A stretch of DNA of 64,000 nucleotides, taken from Paulownia fortunei. Its lineage: Eukaryota; Streptophyta; Magnoliopsida; Lamiales; Paulowniaceae. The first letter of the stretch is position 1. The number at the start of each line of letters is the position of its first letter. The DNA lies in the NCBI GenBank assembly GCA_019321725.1, contig CM033115.1:11170673-11234672 (forward strand), read 5' to 3'. The translations under genes and the position numbers were made by a program. The notes under the pieces are model-generated. The model did not search any database, was not told the origin of the DNA, and worked only from the letters and a program-made list of their open reading frames with translations. Positions 10,700 through 21,920 of this stretch are shown here, piece by piece.

Positions 10700-13600
10700 T
10701 CAGAAAACTTCCATTCTGTTTGGAACTGGGGTCTTGATGACCTGCAGTATTTGCACCACTTCTGCCATTGAAGGCCTGCTTGAAGGTATCTGAGAAGTGC
10801 ATACCAGGGCTAGTTTAAGGACTGGCAGAACCTCCTCTTCCGGGTACTTCCCCATGCTCAGATCCACGCAATCTAGCACGTTTCCTTGTTCGAGCAACAC
10901 TCTCACATGGTCACTCAGTATCACTACATTGTCCTCTCCATACTCGACCGGCCTCCTACCCGTCACCAACTCAAGAATCAGGACACCAAAGCCATAAACA
11001 TCGCATTTCTCGTTGACTCTTAGGCTCTGGCATGCTAGTTCTGGAGCCACATAGCCAGGTGCACTTTGAAATCTGTTGCTTACAACGTGCTTGTCAAGTT
11101 TTGTTAGAAGCCTTGCCAGTCCAAAATCTGATATCTTTGGGTTCATATTCTCATCTAGGAGTATGTTGCTAGGCTTTATGTTGTAGTGTATGATTGGTGG
11201 GCGAAACGAATGATGCAAGTGGGCAAGTCCCTTTGCTGTCCCCAGCACAATCTTGAACCGGTTAGGCCAAGTAAGTGGTGGGGAAGAAGGTGACGTCTCG
11301 TGCAGTTTTGCGTGTAAGCTTCCTTCCTCTGCATAATCTGATACCAGAAGCTGCAGTTGAGGAGTCCAGTAGTATCCTCTTAGTGGAATCAAATTGGGGT
11401 GCCTTGCTTTCCCAAGAATTCGGACCTCACGATCAAATTCTTCTTGATACTGAAGAGTATTGGCTGTTACAAGCTTCTTAATTGTAAGCATTGTTCCTTG
11501 TCCTCCCAATGAAGCCTTGTACACGGTTCCAAAGACTCCTTCCCCAATTTCAGCTGCCTTATTAAGTATCGAATCAAGACTAGCACTGAGCCAATCCGGG
11601 GAGGACTTTGAGTCGAAAAGAATAAGTTTCCCTGCAGCCAGGTTTGTAGATCTTGTGGAGCTCGAGCACATGCTTTCCAAGGCATTGTCAACAAAGGCAA
11701 TCCTCCTCCGAGCCGAAGCATTCAGCAAGCTTATCACCACCACTCCAATAGCAATCACAGCTGCAGCTGATATTGCAACAATAGCCGAGACACTGAGGAA
11801 GCTATGGTGACTGAAGTTTGCGGAACTTCTTGAGCGTCCATTCCCTCGGTTTTGGCCTCCAATTTGATTGCCATAGGCATATGGATCAAGAACCAAAGGC
11901 TTCGGGACGTTCAGCATACATGGTCCCTTCAGCAAGGGAGAACAAATACCCAGATTTCCCTCTATTGCGCTTGCATCTAAGGTCTGGAAAATGCCTCCAG
12001 CAGGTAGGCGACCGACGAGCCTGTTATACGACACATTAGCAATAAGAAGATTTTCCAGTCCCCCAAGTTCTTGAGGTATCTCCCCACTCAACTGGTTGAC
12101 CTCCAACTTCAGAATCTTGAGCTTGCTTAACAACGACATTGATTTTGGTATTGGGCCACTCAGATTATTGTGGGATAAGCTCCTGCAATAAATATTTATA
12201 ATTAACATTCCACTGACCCGCCAGAGAAAAACAAAAAGAATGAGAAAAATCCTGCACTAGAAATGATCAACAGAACAACTAAAACTCACAGCAAGTAGAG
12301 TGATGAGCAGTTGCCTATTTCATAAGGAATTTGACCTATCAATGAATTCCCATCAAGCTGAAGGATGGCCAAGCTGCCAGAATCACATATGTCACCTGGA
12401 ATTGATCCAATCAAACCGCTGTTTCGAAGATCTAAAACAGTGAGATTCTGAAAATAACCAAGCTCCGGTGGCATCCTCGATTCCAAATGGTTCCAAGACA
12501 AATTCAGGTATCTCAACTTGCTGAAAAGCCCCATTTCTGCAGGGATATCTCCCATGAGATTGTTCCCGGACAGATCCAATATTTGGAGGGTCTCAAAAAG
12601 CTTACTAGATGCAGGAGGAATGGACCCTGTCAGCTTGTTTCTTGAAAGATCCATTTCATCCAATTTCATATCGAACAATCCATCCGGTATGCTACCATTG
12701 AAGGTGTTTCCTCTCAATCGGATCACAGATAAGCTGGAATAGTCACTCAAAGAGTTGGGAATGGCTCCACTCAGCTTATTATTAGATAAACTAAGAAACT
12801 TCAACGATTTCAAGTCTCCCATTGATGTAGGAAGGGATCCTGTCAAACCATTGTTTGACAAATCTATGTATTCCAGGCTGTTCATTTGACCAATCCATTT
12901 AGGGAAATCTCCAGTGAGAAAGTTGTTGGATAAACTCAAAAAGTTGAGTGCATTTAGCCTTTGCAAAGACTCTGGAACTGTTCCAGTTAAGAGGTTGTTG
13001 TTAAAGTCTATCCTACTCAAATGCGGACACAGGCCAATATCAGCTGGTAAGGATCCTGAAAACTGATTTCCATATAAGACCAGCTCTTTCAAGTTATGTA
13101 TGACAGACATACCAACTGGGACAGATCCCGACAGTGCATTGTTCGAAAGATCCAACGTTCGAAGCCTTGTCAGTGACCAAATTCCCCCGGAAAAGTCCGG
13201 GTTCCCAGAAAAGTGATTACTGGACAAGTTGAGGTGATTCAGGGTTGTGCATCTAGAAAGAGTACTCGGAATAGGCCCTTCAAGACGATTCCCAGCTAAA
13301 GAAAGATACCGAAGCGAAAAACAGTTTTCAAACATGTTATCTGGCAGAGGCCCTGACAGAGAATTTTGTGACAAATCAAGAAACTGGAGGGAAGAAATGT
13401 TGGAAAGAGGTGAAGGGATGTTGCCTGAAAGAGTATTCTGACTAAGATTAAGCCTTTCAAGATTCGGTATAAGAGCCAATTCCGGGTTTATGCTGCCTGT
13501 AAAATTGTTGTTGGATAGAGAAAGTACCTTCAAAGACTGCAACTTCTCCAGGCCCCTGCCAATCTTCCCTGACAGGCCCAAGCCATCAAGTGAAACTTCT

Positions 13601-13830
13601 GATACCCTGCTGTTTCCAGGATTGCATTTTATGAACTTCCATGCACAGGGGGATTCATCGTCTTCATTCCAGGAATCCAGGGATTTGAAAGGGTCTTGAA
13701 AACCTGATTTGAAGACGATGAGGCCCAAAACATCATCGTTCAGTTGAAGTGTTTCTCCACCTGAACACCCCGTCAGAAATGTGATTGACAGAAATGAAAC
13801 TATCAGCACTGCATACGACCTCATTTTCAT
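10700..13830 (-). CDS. LRR receptor-like kinase, probable pseudokinase (At3g28040-like), 2 exons
   Basis: Exons are 13830-12290 and 12182-10700. The 107-bp intron has GTGAGT/TTGCAG ends and splits a Leu codon. Together they give 1008 codons (1007 aa). An upstream GTG frame extends to 13842, but ATG at 13830 starts a hydrophobic signal peptide (residues 1-22). Then come an LRR N-cap with a Cys pair (about 62 and 69), about twenty 24-residue LRRs, a transmembrane helix (about 643-667) and a cytoplasmic kinase-like domain. The Gly loop GEGVFG (727-732), the ATP-site Lys in TIKK (about 749), DFG (866-868) and APE (893-895) are kept. The catalytic loop reads HYN (846-848) instead of HRD, so the catalytic base is lost. 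The same loss is known in the Arabidopsis At3g28040 group, which this resembles end to end. Likely a plasma-membrane receptor or co-receptor signalling through partners. The ligand is unknown. Confidence 0.95.
12183..12289 (-). other. Intron of the LRR receptor-like kinase
   Basis: GTGAGT donor and TTATTGCAG acceptor on the minus strand. It lies inside the last LRR block and joins the two frames as ...SSLYLL-SLSHNN..., keeping LRR periodicity. Without splicing, a TGA follows at once. Confidence 0.93.
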
Positions 13831-14110
13831 GGCTATCCACACACAAAAACACAGACAGAAAGATACAGTAAGAGATTCTTAGTTATCCATTGCTGAGCAA
13901 GAGAAAAAGTTTGTTATTGAGGTACAATGGAATGTTCAGATCTTGAGTTGGGATTGTTAGATGTCGCTCAGAAATGGCTGAAAAGATGAGATGAGTTTGC
14001 TCACGGGAGAGACCACACTCAAGAGAGAAGGAAGAGAGAGAGAGACCAACTGAAACAGTTCAGTTTGTGGCCCTCGAAGTGGACTGATCTTTACTATTTT
14101 TTGTTCATTA
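13831..14110 (-). promoter_or_regulatory. 5' leader / proximal promoter of the LRR kinase
   Basis: A pyrimidine-rich (CT)n stretch on the minus strand (GA on plus, about 14021-14045) lies about 200 bp upstream of the ATG. Such CT tracts are frequent near plant transcription starts. No unambiguous TATA box was found close by. An AT-rich TATATA tract at about 14274-14300 is further upstream and may be only a microsatellite. Confidence 0.4.
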
Positions 14111-14548
14111 ATTTCCGGGGGATTGAAGTGTTTAATGAAGTCATGGAAAAACAGGAATCTAAGCAGAATGTTTTTAACTTTTTTGGTGAAAATTAATTAA
14201 TTTCTGTAACAAAGTAGCAAAGTTGGTCCAAATGTGGGGACCATATTTTCTGACACATACCCTTCAAATTGGTCTATATATATATAAATAAATAAATATA
14301 TCCCTTCAAATTAGAAGATTTCTTTGGTAATATGGTTTGTTAATTTAAAAATTAGAACATTTTATTTTAATTACTCTTTGATTATCTTCAAAAAATTTGA
14401 CTTCGTGTTCTAATTGATTGATTCCATGTTGTACATCAGAGAAAGAGCTTTATTTCTCTAGGAATTAAACATGTTTATAATATTTTATTTTTTTGGTTTG
14501 GTTTTATAAGTAGTTTCATTATTGGAAACCATTTCTTGTGATTTGGGA

Positions 14549-14582
<34 letters not shown>

Positions 14583-15823
14583 TTAAAAAAAAAATTACCT
14601 GTGAGTTTTCTATAGTAAGGTATATTAGCATTTCAGTTTTTTGTGTGTCGCTTCTTATGTCATCTGCTGTTTGGTCCTTTCACTTTCACTTTTTTTAATT
14701 TACCATTTCAAATGGGCTGCACTTTTTCCCTTTGTCGTGAAGAATTTTTAGTAGTTCGACCACACAACTCCTACTACTTGTTGTTTTGTGAGGGAACGAA
14801 TTGAAATTTGAAATTTTATATATAAAAAAAATATCTCCATATGATTGTTGAATTTTGTGATATAATTTGACTTTATTAATCGACTTGTCGCATTAATTTA
14901 TTGGAAATTATTTGATACTGTTAAATTTTTTAATCATAGTATTTGTTATGCATTTTAATATCGTTGAGTTATTTTTTGAAAAGAATTACAAAACATTTCA
15001 TTGAAAAATAAAGTAATTGAACATAATCTGAACATTTATTGGCTTCCACTCACTTACACTACTATTCAAATGAAGGTGGAGTTGTTTTATGACATTATTA
15101 TGTGCATATTAAATAACTCACCGTTTTACTTATTATTCATTCTATGAAATTAAAGAATATTAATATATATATATATAAATGTATACATATATATATATAT
15201 ATGACTTTTCTAAGTGACAAAAGATGAGTTCACATGATGCAGATGGGGGAGTCACGGGTGGCTCGACCTCCTATTGGTGGTGGAAAGATATGAGGTGATG
15301 GTCCCACTGCACTTGCTGCATTTATCATCTTGTCCAAACTAATGGAACTCTGTCCCCTATGCATTCACAATTTGAATGAAATCCTTTCACATATATTTCC
15401 ATGTCTTTTTCAGAAATCTATAAAGTCGTGAACTTTTCTAGTGAAAAACAAGGTTTCTCAACTATTAAGTCACGAATTTATATGGAATTGATTCGATCAA
15501 GATATATGGAATTGACATATCTCATATGTAGAATAAGTAAATAGAATAGACGAATTTGACATTGAATAGACTAAAATTTTTTGATCAAATTAAAAAATTT
15601 AAATTTATAATGTGGCTCGATCGAGTATGGTGTATTCTCCAACTCTTATTAGACCTATCCCTAACAAGTTTGTGAGGTGATATGTGCCTTTGAGTAGACT
15701 CTCTTGTAATAATAGTTACGATATTACAATATTCAAAGAAGACTGGTCGAGGCGTGGGATCTCAATTCAGAATGCTTGTTGATTCATATAAGAAGAGGAT
15801 GTCGGAAAATGGGAATGAGTTAG
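14111..15823. other. AT-rich intergenic DNA with (AT)n microsatellites
   Basis: No credible gene. It holds an (AT)14-type microsatellite at 14549-14576 and further TA repeats at about 15163-15206. A short GC-richer patch at 15230-15350 has no open frame that I recognise. Confidence 0.6.
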
Positions 15824-16862
15824 TGTAACTCAGTAATGGTTATAATAATTTGGGTTGAGTAACAGTTATAGTTGAGACAAGAATTAAACTTTTTATTTTT
15901 AAAACAAATTTGCCCCGTACTTGTTGTTTACAGAATTTTGGCAATAATCTCTTAAAATAAAATAACTATTTTTTTGAGATAGTAGCATTACAAATCTCAA
16001 GAAACAACAAACCAAAAAGTATTTAGAATTTTCTTAAATACTTTGAAAGTAGGAGAAGAATGCATATTGGAATGAATAAAATATTACAAATTGGGAGTCT
16101 ATTTATAATTATTGAAAGGTTGAAGTTAAATGTCACAACTCTTGGAATTAGGTTGTGGTTGGGTAGTCACAACTGTCCAATTGGTGCTTACTAGACAGTC
16201 ACATCTGATTAACTTTAACTAGACACACCACTGTCTAATAGGTGCTGACCGGACAATAATGTCAATTTATTGTTGACTAGACAGATAGATTTCTATTCAC
16301 CTCGTTAGTAAATTTCACATAGCGCCATGTGTCACCTGAGTAATTTCTCTTGTTACGCTTCGATTGAAAGAAAATAAATAAATAATTTAATAGAAAAATT
16401 TTAATTTTTTCTGTATTAAAAATTATATACTTATCAGACCAACTAACTCAAACTCAAGCCCAGCCCAAATGGTCAACAATATGGGCTTTGGTCCAAACCT
16501 ATAAGGATATAGTACCTCCCCTTTTTAAAAACTATTGGTACCCCTTAGGACCAATCCTAAGTCTCCACTTTAGGCTAAATGAAGTTGTCTTACTTTTACA
16601 TATTTTCCATTATGGGATAGGTGACTTATTCACCCTTCCCACATTTTCTTATTCATCAATAAAACTTTTAAGTAGCTCACTTTATGTTTTAATTTATCAT
16701 CTATTCAAAATTAATTTTGAAAAATTAAAGTTGCTAAACTCATTTATCCGTAGTGTAGATGACTTTCACCAAATAGTTTCCATTTTATTTAAATGTAACC
16801 TACTTAAATTACTGGTCAAAGTTAGGTCAAAGCTTAACTTTTCAAAACCAACAATCCCAACA
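15824..16862 (-). repeat. 3' LTR of minus-strand copia element (about 1039 bp)
   Basis: This segment matches 20962-21920 almost throughout. Shared blocks include TCACAACTCTTGGAA followed by TAGGTTGTG, TACTTTGAAAGTAGGAGAAG, GTCCAATTGGTG, and the final TAACTTTTCAA.ACCAA. Both copies run the same way, with minus-strand copia coding between them. Termini on the minus strand are TGTTGG and TTACA. An open frame at 16488-16865 lies wholly inside this LTR and is not a gene. Confidence 0.85.
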
Positions 16863-19800
16863 TAAATGAAATTAATGCATGTGGGTATGCACGTACTTAA
16901 GAGAGTTCAAGCGAGAAACTATTGCATCAAGCTAGGTAACTTGTGGTTTTGAATCTTTTTTAGTGGAATACTATTGGACTTACTTAACTGATTAGTGACG
17001 CGATGTCTTGATCTATTCAGTTGTTAGTGTAAACCAAGACAACAGTATCCACACAATATCTTTCTTAACAAATTTGGTTCTCACAATTGTGTCCCTTTTA
17101 TCCCTGAACAACATCTTGAATTCATAAGTATCTCGGAGAAGTAGCCCTACTTTACACTTATATAGGTGATTTTCTATTAAGAGTATCCTACCATGCTTAA
17201 AAGTACATAATTTAACCTCACTACATGCATCATGTAGCACTTATCTATCATTGAAATGGAAATGAGATAACTCCCAAGTGTTTGTCTAAATCTTCATAAC
17301 TTGGTTGTCCTATTGAACCAAGATATTAGAATCTTCAGTCAATAAGGTTAGGTTACGACTGTAAAGATTCTTTATTTTGTAGGTTTTAGGCCCATTTTCC
17401 TCGATAAGCAATAAAGTTGATCTCTACCTAAACCTTTAATTAAAGGATGTGCTAGGTTCTCCTTTGATTTTACATAATCGATTGAGATAATACCATTAGG
17501 GAACAACTGCCTTTTGGTATTATCTCTCCTACGTATATGTCGTCACTTGCCAATGCACATATTACTTATGGTATCATGTCTTCTATATATATATCATTAC
17601 TTGTCATTATGTATACTACTTTGTGCCTTCCAATAGCCAAATGTGATCATAATATATCATTATTTCAAGCACTGGCTTAAGCCAACAAGGAATATCCTCT
17701 AAGAAATTGGGAAGCCATTTTATTTCTTCTTTGGTTTTATCTAAAGGTATAAACTCTTATTCCATCGTAGATCGAGCTATACAAGTTTGTTTAGAGGATT
17801 TCCATGACACAACTCCACCAATGGTAAAAACATAACCACCAGTGGACTTAGAATCGTTTATTTTAGATATCTAATTTATATTTGTAACCTTCTAGTACAG
17901 CTGGATATCTTTTATAATGTAATCCATAATTTAAGGAAACTCTTAGATATCTAAGAACCTTTATCAATGCCTTTCAATGGTCATTGTCTAGATTACTTGT
18001 AAATCTACTCGATTTGTTGACTAAGTGAGCAATATCTAGATGTGTGTAGTTCATAATATACATCAAACTGACAATTATGCAAGAATGTTGTAATTATGAT
18101 ACGGGCTCACTATGGTTCCTAGTCAAATGCAAACTTACTTCTACTGACATTTTTACTGGAAAAATGTCATACGCATTAAACTTCTTAAGTATTTTCTCAA
18201 CATAATAAGATTGTGATAGAACAAGTCTATCAAATGCCTTAGTGATCTTAATCCCTAATACAACATATGCTACACCCATATCTTTCATGTTAAAATATTT
18301 TATCAATATTTTTTGGTATTGACGATGATATCATGATCACTACCCATGATCAACATGTCGCATACATATAGACTGACAATGATAAAAGCATTTGATGTGA
18401 CTTTTATATAAATGCATTTGTCACATTCATTAATTTGAAGCATTTGACAATATAGTTTTGTTAAATTTCTTATGCCATTGTTTTGGCGTTTGCTTAAACC
18501 TATACATGACTTAACAAGTCTACACACATTTTTCTCCTATCCAGAAGCAATAAATCCTTGACAGTCACTCCATGTAGATTTCTTTTTCCAATTCACCATT
18601 TAGAAAAGTTGTTTTTACATCCATTTGATGTATCTTAAAGTTATGCAATGCAAAGATAGCAATGAGTATTCTAATAGATGTGTCCTTATCACTAGTGAAT
18701 ATGTATCAAAGAAGCCAATACCTTCCTTCTGTTTGAACCCTTTGGCTACTAATGTGGCCCTGTACTTATCCATAGATCACCAGCCTTATATGTTTTTTTA
18801 AAGATCCATTTATATTCTAAAGTCTTACTACCCGATAGGAGATCTACTAACTCCTAGGCATGATTTTGCAAAATGTACTCAATTTCACCAGAACGGAGCT
18901 TTTGGACTTGACAATGCTTCACTGGTTGATCTTGATTCATTTTCCAACATATAAGTTAGAAAATTCGGACCAAACAATTTAGCTATTTTGGCCCTCTCAC
19001 TGTGTCTTGGTTTTTCATTGTTTTGATGATTATCATCCACTGATTTAGAAGTTTTTTTGTGAGAACTTATTTTTTTCCTTTCTAAGCAAGAACCATATTT
19101 TCAAAAAATATAACATTCCTTGATTCAAAGATTATAGCCTCATGTACATCGGGAATTATTGTGTACAAGAAATCAATATGCACTGTTGTTACTAGCATAT
19201 CCAAAATGCTTGATTCTGAGCAAAATTCTCAAATTGAGCTCCATACTCTCCACCTCTATCACTACGAATAATTTTATGCATTTGTGATGTTTATTTTCAA
19301 CCTCATTGTTATAGTTTTTGCAAGCTTCCAATGCCTCATTTGTATTTTTCAATAAATACACATAATAATATCTTGTGCAATTATCGATAAAAGTAATAAA
19401 ATATTTTTTTCTACTTGTGGTTTGCACAAACTTTAAATCACATATATTATTATGAATTGATTCTAAAGGTGTCGTGTTCATTTCTACTAAAGGAAACAAT
19501 GCTTACTTTTGTTGTGAATCAATTTTATAAAAAGGCAATAAATTCAAACTTATTAGTCCACATAGTATTTAAATTATTATGTCCTAATCTAACATGCCAA
19601 TAATTAGAATATTCAATCAGGTAAGTAGAAGGCATAATTTGATTGGATTTCAATATTTTAGAATACAATCATTACATTCATCTTAAAAAGCCCATTTGCT
19701 AAATACCCTTTTCCTATAAACTATTCATTTTTAGTTAATAAACTTATCAGACTTAAATACTAGCATAAATCCCTTTTTTGATGAACAATGAGTCGGGCAC

Positions 19801-20961
19801 TAGATTCTTTCAAATATCTAGGATGTGCAGCACATCAATTAGGGTTAGCTCCTTGACTGAGGTCATCTTTAGCACAACCTTACTTAATCCGACGACTTTG
19901 AAAGTAGATGAGTTTCATATGTACAACTTCCTTCCAATGATTAGAATGTAAGATGAGAACGTCTCATTGCTTGACCAAATATAGCATGTTATGCCTATGT
20001 CAATCCTCCATTCTCTCGGGTTATCTACTAAGTTAACTTCAAACACAACTATCGAAGCATGAGGTCCAACATATCAACTAGTACTGATTTGTCCTTGGTC
20101 ACATGCACCTAGTTTTGAATATCTTTCTTTGAAAGACAACAATCCTTTACCTTGTGGTTTGACTTGCTATAGTTGTAGTTATTTCCTTTGAACTTCTTAG
20201 CCTTACCCTGTTACTGATCATTGCCCTGGTGCTTTCTTTTCTTTCTACTATTTGGTTCCATGAAATTTACTTTAGCTTCCATGGACAACTTACCTGATTT
20301 AATTTTAGGCTTGTGATTATCTTCTTCAATTTGCAGTCTGACAATTAAATCCTCTAGTCCTATCTCTTTTCGTTTGTGCTTCATGTAGTTCTTAAAATCA
20401 TTCCATGGAAGTGGTAGCTTCTCAATTACAGCAGCTATCTAAAAGGACTGACTGAGCTGCACATCTTCAACATGTATATCATGTAAGATTATTTGCAGTT
20501 CTTGAAATTGACTTATCACTATTTTGGAATTCACCATCTTGAAGTTCAAAAACTTGCCGACAATTAATTTCTTAAAGCCACATCTTCTGTTTTGTAATTA
20601 TTCTCAATTGATTCCCACAAATATTTTGTAATTTTTACTGAACTATACATGTTGGACAATATATTGTCCAGTCTATTTAGAACATAATTCCAGCAAAGAA
20701 AGTCATTATGACTCAATGCATCAAATGCAACCCTCTTTTGAGGACCTCTTTCCTCCTTTGTCACAATAGGGGCATCTTTCCATAAAAACCTTATCAGGTT
20801 CAAGGTGGTGAGGTAAAACAACATCTTCTGTTGCCACCTTTTGAAATCTATTCCGATCAACTTTTTCATTTTTCTCCATGAACTGGAGAAACAATTACTA
20901 TTGCTAACGCCATTTGAATTACACAGAAAAAATTTCTTAAAATTGTAGGAGAACGGGTAGG
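16863..20961 (-). pseudogene. Ty1/copia gag-pol remnant
   Basis: The minus strand from 20914 down carries a degenerate copia polyprotein with stops and shifts. Gag at about 20914-20210 has the DFKRWQQKMLFYLTTLNL block (20845-20790), then DFLCWNYVLNRLDN (20710-20665) and KYLWESIENNYKTED. Integrase at about 19500-19170 has KYFITFIDNCTRYYYVYLL. RT at about 18530-18095 has the core YVCDMLI near 18365, where Asp of YVDDMLI is replaced by Cys, then FNMKDMGVAYVVLGIKI and LSQSYYVEKIL. RNase H near 17830-17690 has [20 protein letters not shown]. The order gag-INT-RT-RH is diagnostic of Ty1/copia. Nothing here can be translated intact. LTRs flank it on both sides (15824-16862 and 20962-21920). Confidence 0.88.
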
Positions 20962-21920
20962 TGTAATTTAGTAATGGCTGTAATAATTTGGCAGATTAAT
21001 AATTTATAGTCGAGGCAAAAGTTAGACTCTTTATCTTTAAGATGAATTTGCTTCGCACTTGTTGCTTGCGAAGTCTTGGCAATCATTTTTTAAAATATAA
21101 CGACTATTTTCTCGAGATAGTATAAATCTCAAGAGATAGTGAACCAGAAAGTATTTAGAAATTTCTTGAGTACTTTGAAAGTAGGAGAAGAATACAGGAC
21201 TGGAATGACTGGAATGTTGCAAATTGGAGGTCTAATTGTAATTATTGAAAGGTTGAGGTTAAAAGTCACAACTCTTGGAAATAGGTTGTGACTAGATAGT
21301 CACAAATGTCCAATTGGTGTTTACTAGATAACCACATTTGTTCAGCACTGACTGAATAGACACACTACTGTCTGATAGGTGCTAACTGGACTGACATCCA
21401 TTTGTCGCTGACTGAACAAACATATGTCCATTCGCCTCCTCACATGTTACTTTCTAAGTAATTCCACTTGTTCACTCTCCGATTGAAAAGAAATAAATAA
21501 AAAAAATTAATTTATACTTATCAGACCAACCCAAGCTCAGCCAGCCGCATTGGTCCAAACCTACATAGATGTAGGTCCTCCCCATTCTAAAAACTATTGA
21601 TACCCCTTTGACGCCCAAACCCAAGTCTCCATATTATGCTAAATAAAGTGATCTACTTCAACACATTTTTCATTGTGGGATAGGTGATTTTTCACCTTCC
21701 ACCTTTTCTTATGCAATAATGAAACTTTTAAATGGGTAACTTTATACTTTAATTTCCCATTCACTCGAAATTAATTTTAAAAGATTAAATATGTTAAACT
21801 CATTTATCTCGAAGTATAGATGATATTTAACCAAATAGTTCAAATTTTATTTAAATAAACCCACTTAGATTATTAATCAAAATTAGATCAAAATCTAACT
21901 TTTCAAGACCAATATCCATA
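20962..21920 (-). repeat. 5' LTR of minus-strand copia element (about 959 bp)
   Basis: Second copy of the 15824-16862 repeat, same orientation. It is shorter by about 80 bp through small deletions. The copies share most words but carry many substitutions, so the insertion is old. No canonical tRNA-Met primer site is visible next to it at 20961, and the flanking 5-mers do not give an obvious target-site duplication. Confidence 0.83.

Noticed and set aside
11275..13699. Several plus-strand frames across the LRR kinase
   Set aside because: They are shadows of the minus-strand coding sequence. LRR periodicity produces long antisense frames.
16488..16865. 125-residue plus-strand open frame
   Set aside because: It is wholly within the copia LTR. 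The partner LTR at 21.5-21.9 kb does not keep the frame.
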